Assembly: GCA_964446585.1 (NCBI GenBank)
Contig: CAYUPI010000028.1
Coordinates: 1-64,000, forward strand
Length of the DNA stretch: 64,000 nucleotides
Source: CAYUPI01 sp964446585
Lineage (GTDB): Bacteria > Verrucomicrobiota > Verrucomicrobiia > Limisphaerales > UBA8199
Direction of reading: 5' to 3'
Part shown: positions 9,379 to 18,625 of the stretch, one piece after another
Numbering within the stretch: the stretch's first letter is position 1
Layout of the letters: each line of letters starts with the position of its first letter
Notes under the pieces: generated by a model
What the model saw: only the letters and a program-made list of their open reading frames with translations
Databases searched by the model: none
What the model was told of the DNA's origin: nothing
Program-made: the position numbers and the translations under genes

Positions 9379-9545
9379 CCAAATCCCAAACTCCCAATCC
9401 CAATAAAACTCCAAACCGCGAACTTTCAAAGGACCGCTTATCTCGGTGCTCCTTTTTACACTCGCCCGCTCCCCTTCAGTCCGGGTTTGGTATTTGGACC
9501 TTGGGGTTTGTTTGGGATTTGGATTTTGGGTTTTGGAACTTTCCG
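9379..9545. repeat. Family C word-type inverted repeat, copy 1
   Basis: The left arm (about 9379-9425) is made of degenerate words such as CCAAATCCC, AACTCC and CAATCCC. The right arm (about 9484-9545) carries the reverse complement (GGGATTTGG, TTTGGACC). It ends directly against the start codon of the AI-2E-type permease at 9546, so the Shine-Dalgarno region of that gene lies inside the repeat arm. Confidence 0.8.
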
Positions 9546-10796
9546 ATGAAATTCTCCTCTCCCACGGAACGCCAGGCTCGCTGGATCTGGCTGGCGGTAA
9601 CGGGCCTGGCCATCGCGACACTGGTTGCGCTCGCGGTGGCGTTGGTCTGGGGATTGGGCCGCGTGCTCGAAGCTCTTGGTCCGGTGCTCTGGCCGCTGGC
9701 CGTTGCGGCGATCCTTGCCTGTCTGCTGGATCCGGTCGTGGATTTTATGGAACGCAAAGGAGCACCGCGGCCGAGAGCAATCCTGGCGGTCTTTGCCGTC
9801 GCGCTGGTCATCATCGTGGCGCTCGTTGGCAGCATCGTGCCGCAGTTAGTCAGTGAAACGCGACAATTGGCCGATCGCGTGCCGGACTATGCCTCGCGCT
9901 TGGGCCAGCGCATCGAAACTTGGGTGAGCCATCCGCCGCCCTGGCTTAAGAAGCTCCTCGAGCAGAAATCCACCCCAGCCGAATATACAACCGGTGCACC
10001 CGCCGCTAATCCGAGCGCGCCCGCTGTGCTCTCCAACGCCCCGTCCGACGCCCCACCACCAGACCGCGCCGCGGAACAGGGACTCCTGGGCCGCTCCCTG
10101 GATCAAGACAAGCTGGAAACGGCCGCCGGTTGGCTGGCGAGTGCTTTGCGCAAAGCGGGCGTCTGGCTTTTCGGTCGCGTTGCCTCCTGGTTTGGCGTCC
10201 TGGCGGGCGTGGCGTTGGTCCCTGTTTACACTTTCTATTTCCTCCTGGAGAAGCGCGGCATTACTTCGCGCTGGACCGATTATCTGCCGGTGTCGGATTC
10301 AGCGTTTAAAAATGAATTGGTATTCATCCTCAATTCGATGAATAACTACCTGGTAGCATTTTTTCGCGGCCAGGTGTTGGTGGCCATCACCGACGGCATC
10401 CTTTACGGGCTTGGATTCTTAATTATCGGTCTGCCATACGCCCTGCTCATCGGTGCGGCGGCTATGGTCCTGACAATAATTCCGTTTCTGGGCGCCATTA
10501 TCATTTGCCTTACTGCGCTGCTGATCGCCCTAGTCCAATATGGTGATTGGTTGCATCCGGTGCTCGTCCTGGCCGTGTTCGCCATCGTCCAGACTCTCGA
10601 AGGACTCGTCATTTCTCCCAGAATTATGGGTGGCCGCGTCGGCCTTCATCCGCTGACGATTATCATCGCCGTCATGGTAGGGACGACCTTGCTCGGCGGG
10701 TTGCTCGGAGGCATTCTGGCCATTCCGCTCACCGCAGCCTTGCGCGTTGTCATGTTCCGCTATGTTTGGAAGCGTCCCGAACGCGCGGACAGATGA
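9546..10796 (+). CDS. AI-2E family transporter (TqsA/YdiK/PerM-like permease)
   Basis: 416-residue integral membrane protein of the AI-2E/UPF0118 family, whose members export quorum signals or, in other lineages, exchange ions. Two N-terminal membrane helices (LAVTGLAIATLVALAVALVW, VLWPLAVAAILACLLDPVV) precede a third, then a long extracytoplasmic loop containing a low-complexity Pro/Ala stretch (APAANPSAPAVLSNAPSDA). The C-terminal half has the family hallmark helices with YALLIGAAAMVLTIIPFLG (usual PF-G motif) and VISPRIMGGRVGLHPLTII (PxxxG motif). The ATG at 9546 is chosen because the upstream frame is repeat sequence and proC shadow. The substrate is not predictable. Confidence 0.88.
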   Translation: MKFSSPTERQARWIWLAVTGLAIATLVALAVALVWGLGRVLEALGPVLWPLAVAAILACLLDPVVDFMERKGAPRPRAILAVFAVALVIIVALVGSIVPQLVSETRQLADRVPDYASRLGQRIETWVSHPPPWLKKLLEQKSTPAEYTTGAPAANPSAPAVLSNAPSDAPPPDRAAEQGLLGRSLDQDKLETAAGWLASALRKAGVWLFGRVASWFGVLAGVALVPVYTFYFLLEKRGITSRWTDYLPVSDSAFKNELVFILNSMNNYLVAFFRGQVLVAITDGILYGLGFLIIGLPYALLIGAAAMVLTIIPFLGAIIICLTALLIALVQYGDWLHPVLVLAVFAIVQTLEGLVISPRIMGGRVGLHPLTIIIAVMVGTTLLGGLLGGILAIPLTAALRVVMFRYVWKRPERADR

Positions 10797-10864
10797 AGCT
10801 GGCGCGGCCGCCAAGCTCCCTCGGTTCGACCTCCGGCCTTCTGCTTCCTCAGTCGTGATCCGAT

Positions 10865-11635
10865 ATGACCGACCCCACTAAGCGCTTCTCAAATCGCGTC
10901 GAAAATTATTTGCGCTATCGACCGCGCTATCCGCGCCAGATTCTTGGAACGGTCCAGGCAGACTGCGGTTTGACGCCTGACTCAATCATCGCGGATGTCG
11001 GCTGTGGGACCGGCTTTTTGGCGGACTTGTTTCTTGCTAATGGCAACCGCGTGTTCGGAATAGAGCCGAATCTGGAAATGCGCGAAGCCGCAGAGGTCCG
11101 CCTCGCCGCGCTGTCCAACTTCACCAGCGTCGCCGCGACGGCCGAAGCCACCTCGCTGCGGGACGGGAGCGTGGATTTCGTGGTTGCCGGTCAGGCCTTC
11201 CATTGGTTCGACCGTGCGCGATGCCGCGCCGAATTCGAGCGTGTCCTTCGACCCGCCGGTTGGGTGGTTCTAGTCTGGAACGAGCGCAGGACCGAGACGA
11301 CGTCCTTTCTCGCTGATTACGAGCGCCTGCTTCACAAGTATGGAACGGACTATGCCAAAGTGGACCATCGGCGGATGGACTGTGCCGTCATGCGACAGTT
11401 TTTCGGAGCCGAACCGAAGAGGAAGACGTTTCCGCATCGCCAACAATTCGATTTCCCAGCTCTCCAAGGCCGGCTCCTCTCATCGTCTTACGTGCCCGAG
11501 GCAGGCCAGCCGCGGTTTGAGGAGATGCTGGCTTCTTTGCGTGATCTCTTCGTCGAGCACCAGCGCGACGGGCAAGTTGCCTTCGAATACGATGCAGTGA
11601 TGTATTACGGAAGGCTCTCGTCCGCGAGCGAGTAG
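10865..11635 (+). CDS. Class I SAM-dependent methyltransferase
   Basis: 256-residue soluble methyltransferase. Motif I is IADVGCGTGFLADLF at about residues 40-54, motif II is the acidic VFGIEPN, and a later SVDFVVAGQAFHWFD matches the Methyltransf_11 group that often methylates small molecules or lipids. The C-terminal part (FPHRQQFDFPALQGRLLSSSYVPEAG) is typical of the family branch related to yeast trans-aconitate or Tam-like enzymes. The substrate is unknown. It follows the AI-2E permease by 68 bp and is convergent with the HAD phosphatase (adjacent stop codons). Confidence 0.88.
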   Translation: MTDPTKRFSNRVENYLRYRPRYPRQILGTVQADCGLTPDSIIADVGCGTGFLADLFLANGNRVFGIEPNLEMREAAEVRLAALSNFTSVAATAEATSLRDGSVDFVVAGQAFHWFDRARCRAEFERVLRPAGWVVLVWNERRTETTSFLADYERLLHKYGTDYAKVDHRRMDCAVMRQFFGAEPKRKTFPHRQQFDFPALQGRLLSSSYVPEAGQPRFEEMLASLRDLFVEHQRDGQVAFEYDAVMYYGRLSSASE

Positions 11636-12253
11636 TCAGGGTGCGCGCCGGGCGAGAATTTGCCGCACATCGACCGCTTCCATGCCAGCCGCTCGAATCG
11701 CCAGCATTCCCAAATCGGTGTCTTCATAGGCCCGACACTGAGCCGGCGGCACGCCGATGCGCCGCGCGGCTTCGAGAAAAATGTCGGGCGCAGGCTTCTG
11801 GTTGACGACGTCTTCGCTGGTCACGATGGCGCTGAACAGGCGCCGGATTTCCAAATGCTCGAGGACCTGCTCGATGACGCGGCGTGTCCCTCCCGAAGCT
11901 ATCGCCAGCGGCACCTTGCCGAAATGTTCCCGCGCGATGCCGACGACCGCGTTGATCGGTTCCACCTGGGCGATGAGCGGCAAATATTCCGCCTCCTTTT
12001 CGCGCGCCACCGCCAGAGGATCGAGTGGCCGGCCCTGTTCCGCACTCAGCATCTTGAGAATGTCACGCGAAGGAATGCCGCCCAGAGCATAAAAACGCGC
12101 CTTCGGCAGCTCAAACTTATGGCGCTCGGCGATGACCTGCCACGCGCGCCAATGCAATGGCATCGTGTCGGCCAGCGTGCCATCGCAGTCGAAGATCAGG
12201 CCCGCCGGGGCGTTTTGCTCGGACTGGGTCATTCGACGTTCGACAATCGTCAT
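11636..12253 (-). CDS. HAD family phosphatase (beta-phosphoglucomutase-like)
   Basis: 205-residue haloacid dehalogenase superfamily phosphatase. Motif I is IFDCDGTLADTMPLH at about residues 20-34 with the nucleophile Asp and the DxD pair, motif II is IASGGT, and motif III/IV is KPAPDIFLEAARRIGVPPAQCRAYEDTDLGMLAI, including the acidic E-D-D metal ligands. The substrate is probably a sugar phosphate. Its ATG overlaps the prfA stop codon by 4 bases (ATGA), indicating translational coupling with release factor 1. The link to translation is otherwise unexplained; the coupling is seen in sequence. Confidence 0.92.
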   Translation of the reverse strand: MTIVERRMTQSEQNAPAGLIFDCDGTLADTMPLHWRAWQVIAERHKFELPKARFYALGGIPSRDILKMLSAEQGRPLDPLAVAREKEAEYLPLIAQVEPINAVVGIAREHFGKVPLAIASGGTRRVIEQVLEHLEIRRLFSAIVTSEDVVNQKPAPDIFLEAARRIGVPPAQCRAYEDTDLGMLAIRAAGMEAVDVRQILARRAP

Positions 12254-13335
12254 TGCCCGGCATTCAGGCCGGCCAGCCTCTCTTCGAGGTCATGTGCGAT
12301 CAATGGCTCGATTATCGGGTCCAGCGCTCCTTCCATGACGGCCGACAGGTTGTAGAGCGTCACTTCGATCCGGTGATCTGTTACCCGGTTTTGCGGGAAA
12401 TTGTAGGTCCGGATCCGTTCGTTGCGTTCACCGGTGCCCACCTGCGCCTTGCGCTGTGCGGCATACTTCGCTGTCTCCTCCGCCACCTTTTGCTCGAGCA
12501 GACGCGAACGCAGCACCGTCAATGCCCGCGCCTTGTTTTTTTGCTGCGAGCGTTGGTCCGCGCAACGGACAATCAAGCCCGTCGGCTTGTGAAGAATCTG
12601 CACTGCAGAGTCGGTCGTGTTCACACCTTGGCCACCGGGGCCGGATGCTCGGCAAACCGAGATATCAAGGTCCTCGGGTTTGAGTTCGACATCGACTTCT
12701 TCAGCTTCCGGCAGCACCGCCACGGTGCACGTGCTGGTGTGCACCCGGCCTTGCGCTTCGGTGGCCGGCACCCGCTGGACACGGTGCACTCCGCTCTCGT
12801 ACTTAAGTTGCTTGTACACGTCGGTGCCCGTGATTTGAAAAATGACTTCTTTGTAGCCGCCCAGGTCCGACGGACTGGAATCCAGGTTCTCGCATTTCCA
12901 ACCTTGCGCCTCGGCGTACCGCGTGTACATCCGGTAAAGATCGGCGGCGAACAAAGCCGACTCCTGCCCGCCGGCCCCGGCCCGGATTTCAATGATCGTA
13001 TTCCTCGAGTCAGCCGGGTCGGGTGGCAAAATCCCGAGCTGGATTTCTTGCGCCGCTCGCTTTTCTTCCGCCTCCAGCCGCGCGATTTCCTCCTTCGCCA
13101 TCTGCGCCAGCTCTGAATTTGCCGGTTCGATCGCCAACAGAGCTCGGTTGTCCGCCAAATCGGCCGTCGCTTTGACGTAGATCTGGGCCTGCGCGACCAG
13201 CGCCTTGAGCCGCGCGTATTCTTTGGATAATTCCTGCGCCCGCTGGAGATTGTGGAACGCTTTCGGCTCGCTCAAAGCGGCTTCGACTTCCGCGAATCGG
13301 CGCGAGAATTTCTCAATTTGAGGTTTCAGATCCAT
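12250..13335 (-). CDS. prfA: Peptide chain release factor 1
   Basis: Recognises UAA and UAG stop codons in the ribosomal A site and triggers hydrolysis of peptidyl-tRNA. Residues 1-110 form the coiled N-terminal domain (MDLKPQIEKFSRRFAEVEAAL). The GGQ catalytic motif lies in CRASGPGGQGVNTTDSAVQ, and the anticodon-like PAT region reads VPATEAQGRVHTS, as in RF1. The start is the ATG at 13335, giving 361 residues, the usual length; the open frame extends upstream to 13494 through rpmE but has no family match there. It follows rpmE on the same strand, and the HAD gene overlaps its stop. The rpmE-prfA order is common in bacteria. Confidence 0.97.
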   Translation of the reverse strand: MDLKPQIEKFSRRFAEVEAALSEPKAFHNLQRAQELSKEYARLKALVAQAQIYVKATADLADNRALLAIEPANSELAQMAKEEIARLEAEEKRAAQEIQLGILPPDPADSRNTIIEIRAGAGGQESALFAADLYRMYTRYAEAQGWKCENLDSSPSDLGGYKEVIFQITGTDVYKQLKYESGVHRVQRVPATEAQGRVHTSTCTVAVLPEAEEVDVELKPEDLDISVCRASGPGGQGVNTTDSAVQILHKPTGLIVRCADQRSQQKNKARALTVLRSRLLEQKVAEETAKYAAQRKAQVGTGERNERIRTYNFPQNRVTDHRIEVTLYNLSAVMEGALDPIIEPLIAHDLEERLAGLNAGQ

Positions 13336-13399
13336 GTTCAGGAAAAGCAAACCGCCCGAATGGTTGTTAAACCATGCGGGCGGGAAGCGGTGGAAGTCG

Positions 13400-13642
13400 C
13401 TACTTCTTCTTCTTCTTGGTCGCAACCGCGGCCTGTGCGGCCTGGGTCTTGGCCATGCGCTGCTGAAACTTGTCCACGCGCCCGGCCGTATCAACGAACT
13501 TTTGCTGGCCGGTGTAGAAAGGATGACAAACGTTGCAGATGCCGACGATGATCACCGGCTTGGTGGAGCGGGTTTTTATCACGTTGCCGCACGCGCAACG
13601 GATTTCCGCGTCCACATATTTAGGATGAATATCAGCTTTCAT
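13400..13642 (-). CDS. rpmE: Ribosomal protein L31
   Basis: Component of the 50S subunit at the central protuberance. The 80-residue protein carries MKADIHPKY at the start and zinc-binding cysteines at 16, 18, 37 and 40 (CACGN and CNVCHPFYTG), so it is the zinc-containing C+ type, the form that can be replaced under zinc starvation. The C-terminus is an alanine and lysine tail ending in five lysines, longer than in E. coli. It is the first gene of a probable rpmE-prfA-HAD operon; 64 bp separate it from the prfA start. Confidence 0.97.
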   Translation of the reverse strand: MKADIHPKYVDAEIRCACGNVIKTRSTKPVIIVGICNVCHPFYTGQQKFVDTAGRVDKFQQRMAKTQAAQAAVATKKKKK

Positions 13643-13713
13643 AAAAGGCCGGGTAACATACCACCCTCGCCCTCCCTGACAAGAGTGAAGTTGAGATTCG
13701 TTGAGGTCGCGCG

Positions 13714-15174
13714 CTACGCCAGCAATGGCTTCACGATCTCGCCCTCAACATCCGTCAACCGGAAGTCCCGTCCCTGGAAACGGTAAGTCAGCTTCGTGTG
13801 ATCGAAACCGAGCAGGTGGAGCAGCGTGGCATGCAAATCGTGCACGTGCACTTTGTCCTTTACCACATGGAATCCGAACTCGTCGGTTTCTCCCAAAGTG
13901 ATACCCGGCTTGATGCCGCCTCCGGCGAACCACATCGTGAAAGATTGTGGGTGATGATCCCGGCCGAGCTTGCGGCCAGCGTCGGAGTTGCTTTCGACCA
14001 TCGGCGTGCGGCCAAATTCACCACCCCACAATACCAGTGTGTCGGCGAGCAATCCGCGTTGCTTAAGATCCTTAAGCAAAGCGGCGCTGGCCTGGTCGGT
14101 ATGGCCAGCCTGGTCTTTGACCCCTTTATACACTTCGCTATGGTGGTCCCAGCCTTCATGGAAAAGCTGCACGCATCGAACACCACGTTCGATCAGCCGC
14201 CGCGCCAGCAGACAATTCATCGCGAACGACGGCTTGCCAACTTCAACACCATACATTTTAAGCGTTTCCGGCGATTCCTTGGACACGTCCATGAGCTCCG
14301 GCCCGCTGGACTGCATCCGGTACGCCATCTCGAAGGAATTGATTCGCGTGGCAATCTCCGGATCGCCCATAACGCCGAGGTGACGTTGGTTGAATTCTTT
14401 AATCAGGTCGAGCGTCCGCCGCTGCATCTTGTCCGTGATACCCGCCGGATTAGACAGGAAGAGAACCGGGTCGCCGGTTTTTCGGAATGGCACGCCCTGA
14501 TAAACCGTTGGCAGGAACCCGCTGCCGTACAACGAAGCGCCGCCGCTCAATCCTCCTGCAGAGTTGAGAACGACAAAACCCGGCAAATTCTTCGCCTCGC
14601 TTCCCAGGCCGTAGAGGACCCAGGAGCCGAAGCAAGGCCGGCCGAACTGGGTCGAGCCGGTTTGCATCAGCATCTGGCCGGGGGCGTGATTGAAGGCGTC
14701 CGTCGTCATTGATTTGACGATCGCGATGTCGTCCACGATCTCGGCCAGATGGGGAAGTGCCTCCGACAGCTCGGCTCCACATTGGCCGTGCCTGGCGAAC
14801 TTGAATTCGCTCGCATACAACGCCGCATCCGGTTTGATGAAGGCATACTTCTGCCCCATTACGACTTCCTGCGGAACGGGTTTGCCGTCATATTTGCCGA
14901 GGGTCGGCTTGTAGTCGAACAGGTCGAGCTGGCTGGGAGCGCCTCCCATGAACAGATAAATCACGCGCTTTGCCTTCGGCTGGAAATGAGGCGGGCGGGG
15001 AGCGAGAGGGTTTGCTGGCGCGGGCGCGGAGGCGGCGCTTGCCAATTCCTCGCCTAGCAGCGAGGCCAATGCAATCGAGCCCAGACCCACGCCGCATTGT
15101 TGGAAGAACCAGCGCCGAGTTATCAAACGGGCGTATTCGGAGCGGAGCTCGCTGGGATAATCAAGCAGCTTCAT
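13714..15174 (-). CDS. DUF1501 domain protein, probable Tat substrate
   Basis: 486-residue protein of the DUF1501 (alkaline phosphatase/sulfatase-like fold) family that is abundant in Planctomycetes and Verrucomicrobia. A twin-arginine type leader is visible (LITRRWFFQQCGVGLGSIALASLLG, residues 16-42), predicting export in folded form. Family segments include VIYLFMGGAPSQLDLFDYKP, RHGQCGAELSEALPHLAE, and the C-terminal metal-site region LVLWGGEFGRTPMVESNSDAGRKLGRDHHPQSFTMWFAGGGIKPG. It lies immediately downstream of a DUF1549/DUF1553 gene, its standard partner; the pair's role in extracellular polymer degradation is a family-level inference. Confidence 0.93.
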   Translation of the reverse strand: MKLLDYPSELRSEYARLITRRWFFQQCGVGLGSIALASLLGEELASAASAPAPANPLAPRPPHFQPKAKRVIYLFMGGAPSQLDLFDYKPTLGKYDGKPVPQEVVMGQKYAFIKPDAALYASEFKFARHGQCGAELSEALPHLAEIVDDIAIVKSMTTDAFNHAPGQMLMQTGSTQFGRPCFGSWVLYGLGSEAKNLPGFVVLNSAGGLSGGASLYGSGFLPTVYQGVPFRKTGDPVLFLSNPAGITDKMQRRTLDLIKEFNQRHLGVMGDPEIATRINSFEMAYRMQSSGPELMDVSKESPETLKMYGVEVGKPSFAMNCLLARRLIERGVRCVQLFHEGWDHHSEVYKGVKDQAGHTDQASAALLKDLKQRGLLADTLVLWGGEFGRTPMVESNSDAGRKLGRDHHPQSFTMWFAGGGIKPGITLGETDEFGFHVVKDKVHVHDLHATLLHLLGFDHTKLTYRFQGRDFRLTDVEGEIVKPLLA

Positions 15175-15187
15175 CGCGACTCAGACA

Positions 15188-15362
15188 CTGGAAATGTCGA
15201 ATGACGAATGACAAAAGTCCAAAGAAATCCGAAATCCGAAGTCCGAAGGAAGTCCGAAATCCACTGATAGTCGTTTCCAGAGGTCACATCTGGTTTTCTC
15301 GTCGGTTTCATTTGGTCCTTCATTCATTCGGGTTTCTTTTGTCATTCGACATTCGTCATTCT
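15188..15362. repeat. Family C word-type inverted repeat, copy 2
   Basis: Left arm words GAATGACGAATGAC and AAATCCGAAATCCGAAGTCC near 15199-15262; right arm CATTCGGG...GTCATTCGACATTCGTCATTC near 15328-15362. It lies between the DUF1501 and DUF1549 genes. The last words of the right arm, read on the minus strand, form the final Glu codon and the TGA stop of the DUF1549 gene (15356-15361). Confidence 0.85.
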
Positions 15363-18300
15363 TTGGTGATCGTTTCATCCAAATTCAAGATCGTGCGGCT
15401 CACCATGGCCCAGGCCGCGACTTTGTGCAGGTTCACATCCTCGGGCATCTTTTCCAGGTCGGGCACGGCGACCTTGACGGCGGAGGAGGAATGATTCTCA
15501 AAATAATCATATTGCTCATCCCAAAACTTTGTCAGCTTTGCCAATTCACTCACTGTAGGTTTTCGGCCCGTGCATAGCTCGAAGGCAAAGCTGGCGCGAC
15601 TCTGCTTGTCCGCTCCGCCCTCCTTGAACACGCGAAGCGCCATAGCCTGGCCGGCTTCGACGAAGGTCTTTTCGTTGAGCGTCGTCAGCGCCTGGAGCGG
15701 AGTGTCTGATCGGACGCGCCGTGGGCAGGAAGTGTCACCCGTAGGCGAATCGAAGGCCAGCAACGACGGGAAGGGCAGGGAGCGTTTCCAGAAGGTGTAC
15801 AACCCGCGGCGATAGCGATCCTCGCCTTTGGTTTCCGGCCAACTGAACCCGCCATAGACTGTATCCCCGACGCTGGTTGGGATTGGAGGATAAATGCTCG
15901 GGCCGCCAATCTTCGCGTTCAGCAGGCCGCTCACCGAGAGTGCGATGTCCTGGACGACTTCGCCATCCACGCGAAACCGAGGCCCGCGAGCCAGCAGCCG
16001 GTTGTAGGGGTCCTTCGTGTATAGCTCCGGCGTCACTTTCGACGATTGCCGATATGTGGCGGAGTTGACAATGAGCCGATGGAGATGCTTGAGGCTCCAA
16101 GGTTGAATCGTTGAATCGTTGAATCGTTGGATCGTGGAATCGTGCGCCGGTTTAAGGGTTGAACGGTCCAACGATTCATCGATTCCAGGTGCCATCAACT
16201 CACAAGCGAGCCAATCCAGCAACTCGGGATGCGAGGGCGGCTCGACCCGGGTGCCGAAATCTTCCGGCGTCGTCACCAGACCGTGGCCGAAATAGGCCTG
16301 CCAGAGCCGGTTGACGATGACGCGGGCTGTGGTGGGGCTACGCGGATCCGCGATCCATTTCGCCAGACCGAGACGATTGCGAGGGGCGTTCTTCGGAAAC
16401 GGGTGCAGAACCGAAAGGACTCCCGGCTGGATTTCCTCCCCGGGCCGCAGGCGATCGCCGCGTTTGAACAGGTGCGTTACGCGCGGTGTGGGACGTGTCC
16501 GCAGCACGAGAGTCGTAGGTGGATAAGGCCAGTTCGTCCAGGCATTATCGATCTGCTGGTTCAGGTTCGTAAACGCGGCGTCCGAAAGGCGATAGCCCGA
16601 AAAGAGCTGACGCTTTTCTTCGGGAGAACGCTCCTGAGTCGGTTTGGCAAGCAATCGGCGCTGCTCGGGCGAAAGCGGATCGACTTTGAGCGGTCCGGGA
16701 TTAGTCGTCGCGCTGAGCCGGAGACGGCCGAGCATGTGACAATCCAGTTTCGTCTCTTTGTCCACACCGTCTTTGTAGTCAGATTTCTGGTGGATGGTGA
16801 GGTGCAGCCTGGTGCCGCCGGGAAAACCGCATGGCTCCGAGCATTCAAAAATTGCGCAATGATTCTCGTTCCGTCGATCTGGCGTTATTGCGGGCGTCCA
16901 GCCCCCCTTTTCCGTATCTCCATCAATCGCGTTGGTGATGCTGAATCCGGGCGCCTCCTGGTCCGCCAGCGCCCGGCGGAATTTGATTTTGTTCGTGATG
17001 GAATTGTCGAGCGGATAGGCATCCACGGTGAACTCCCGCACCAGGAAGGTACCCTTCCCGAGCAGACCTGGTCCGCCATAAATCAGGTTCGCGTTGGTCA
17101 ACGCTTCGAGACGGAAGCCAGTTATATTGGTCATCCTGGTCTCAACCCAGACGTGCATGGCTCCGCCCGGTTGCAAGTCGCCGCCCCCGAGCAAGGACGA
17201 ATCTTCCTGTTTCTCGAACTTCGTGGCAAAGTTCTGCCAATCCTCAGGATCCAGCACGGTCCAGTTGGTTGTCGGCTCCTGGATATTCTTTTCCCACTCC
17301 GCCATGCGTTCGTCCAGGTTGGTGGCGTCCTTGATCGCCTGGGTTTCGAGCGCCTCGACCTTGGCGAGAATTTCCTGTCGCTCTTTTTCTTGCTTGGTGG
17401 TTGGCACCTCCAGGAACGCCTCGTCGTCGTTGTTCAGGAAGGCGTAAAGCTGATAGTACTCCTTTTGCGTGAAGGGATCATATTTATGGTTGTGGCACTG
17501 GCAACAATTGATCGTCAGGCCAAGGAAGGCTTTGCCTAACGCATCCATGCGGTCGATCATCGCTTCAACACGGAATTGCTCCGGTTCGATTCCACCCTCT
17601 TGATTGAGCATCGAGTTGCGCAGAAAGCCGGTTGCGATTTTCTGGTCGAGTGTGGCGTTGGACAGCAGATCGCCCGCGAGTTGTTCGATGACAAACCGGT
17701 CGTAAGGCAGATCATGATTGAGCGCCTGGATGACCCAATCTCGGTACGGCCAAATTGAGCGCGGTTTGTCCTTCTCGTAGCCGTTGGTGTCCGCGTAGCG
17801 CGCCACGTCCAGCCACTGTCGGCCCCACTTCTCGCCATAATGCGGCGACTCAAGCAAACGCTCGACCGCCCGTTCGTATGCGTCCTGCCTCCGATCTCGC
17901 TCGAAGTCCTCGACCTCACGAACCGTTGGCGGCAGCCCGATCAGATCCAGGTTCAGTCGCCGAAGAAGTACGCGCCGTTCGGCTTCCAGTGCCGGCTTGA
18001 GCTTCTCGCGCTCAAGACGGGCAAGGACAAACTGGTCGATCGGGTTTCTGGCCCATTTCTTCTGCCGAACTTCTGGCACGAGAGGACGTACCGGCGTCTT
18101 AAAGGCCCAATGGTTTCGCTTGTCACCGACCGCGGAGGCAGCACTCTCAGCCCAGATTGCCCCTTGGTCGATCCATGCCCTCAACAATCCAACTTGGGCG
18201 TCGCTGAGCCGTTCACCCTTGGGTGGCATGACCGTGTCAGGGTCCAGGCCTGCCACCAGACGAATCACCCGGCTTTCTGCGCTTTTTCCCGGCACCAGCA

Positions 18301-18565
18301 CCGGACCATGCTCGCCACCCTTGAAAACGCTGGCTTTGTTATCCCATCGCAAATCCGATTTCTGCTTCTCCGGACCGTGGCACGAGTAACAATGCTCCGC
18401 CAGAATCGGTTGAATGGCTTTTTGGAAGTCAACTGAGCGCGTCGCGGCGGGGGGAAGTCGGGAGGTTCCCTGAACCCCGGCGGCCCTCACGGTAGCCACA
18501 CAGCTGAAGACGGCAGTGGAAACCGCCGCGAATGTCACGGGAGCCGACGAGAAGACCTGACGCAT
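15356..18565 (-). CDS. DUF1549/DUF1553 protein with N-terminal planctomycete-type cytochrome domain
   Basis: 1069-residue exported protein. A signal peptide is followed by a PSCyt1 heme domain (CYSCHGP, with CxxCH at about residues 59-63, and MPPKGERLSD), then DUF1549 (FVLARLEREKLKP...GLPPT...VERLLESPHYGEKWGRQWLDVARYADTNGYEKD, NCCQCHNHKYDPFTQKEYYQ), a carbohydrate-binding-like middle (about 450-650) and DUF1553 at the C-terminus (NRLGLAKWIADPRSPTTARVIVNRLWQAYFG, SPTGDTSCPRRVRSDTPLQALTTLN). It is probably periplasmic and redox active. A short repeat-derived insert (TIQRFNDSTIQP) interrupts DUF1553 at 16101-16186. DUF1501 is the downstream partner. Confidence 0.93.
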   Translation of the reverse strand: MRQVFSSAPVTFAAVSTAVFSCVATVRAAGVQGTSRLPPAATRSVDFQKAIQPILAEHCYSCHGPEKQKSDLRWDNKASVFKGGEHGPVLVPGKSAESRVIRLVAGLDPDTVMPPKGERLSDAQVGLLRAWIDQGAIWAESAASAVGDKRNHWAFKTPVRPLVPEVRQKKWARNPIDQFVLARLEREKLKPALEAERRVLLRRLNLDLIGLPPTVREVEDFERDRRQDAYERAVERLLESPHYGEKWGRQWLDVARYADTNGYEKDKPRSIWPYRDWVIQALNHDLPYDRFVIEQLAGDLLSNATLDQKIATGFLRNSMLNQEGGIEPEQFRVEAMIDRMDALGKAFLGLTINCCQCHNHKYDPFTQKEYYQLYAFLNNDDEAFLEVPTTKQEKERQEILAKVEALETQAIKDATNLDERMAEWEKNIQEPTTNWTVLDPEDWQNFATKFEKQEDSSLLGGGDLQPGGAMHVWVETRMTNITGFRLEALTNANLIYGGPGLLGKGTFLVREFTVDAYPLDNSITNKIKFRRALADQEAPGFSITNAIDGDTEKGGWTPAITPDRRNENHCAIFECSEPCGFPGGTRLHLTIHQKSDYKDGVDKETKLDCHMLGRLRLSATTNPGPLKVDPLSPEQRRLLAKPTQERSPEEKRQLFSGYRLSDAAFTNLNQQIDNAWTNWPYPPTTLVLRTRPTPRVTHLFKRGDRLRPGEEIQPGVLSVLHPFPKNAPRNRLGLAKWIADPRSPTTARVIVNRLWQAYFGHGLVTTPEDFGTRVEPPSHPELLDWLACELMAPGIDESLDRSTLKPAHDSTIQRFNDSTIQPWSLKHLHRLIVNSATYRQSSKVTPELYTKDPYNRLLARGPRFRVDGEVVQDIALSVSGLLNAKIGGPSIYPPIPTSVGDTVYGGFSWPETKGEDRYRRGLYTFWKRSLPFPSLLAFDSPTGDTSCPRRVRSDTPLQALTTLNEKTFVEAGQAMALRVFKEGGADKQSRASFAFELCTGRKPTVSELAKLTKFWDEQYDYFENHSSSAVKVAVPDLEKMPEDVNLHKVAAWAMVSRTILNLDETITKE
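16101..16186. repeat. Word repeat inserted in frame inside the DUF1553 domain
   Basis: Tandem degenerate GTTGAATCGTTGAATC words followed by an inverted GGTCCAACGATTCATCGATTC arm. It is read through by the host gene as HDSTIQRFNDSTIQ. The repeat type resembles family C but with a different word. Confidence 0.75.
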
Positions 18566-18625
18566 AGCTTACTCCTTTACTCTAAGCTTGTGCTCGGCCA
18601 AGACAAGCTCGGAGCTGTAGCCTCT

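Noticed and set aside
10797..10864. GGTTCGACC-containing segment considered as a tRNA T-arm
   Set aside because: No acceptor or anticodon stem can be folded around it.
16229..17539. 436-codon open frame opposite the DUF1549 gene
   Set aside because: The DUF1549/DUF1553 frame has complete domains and a signal peptide; the opposite frame has no recognisable motif.
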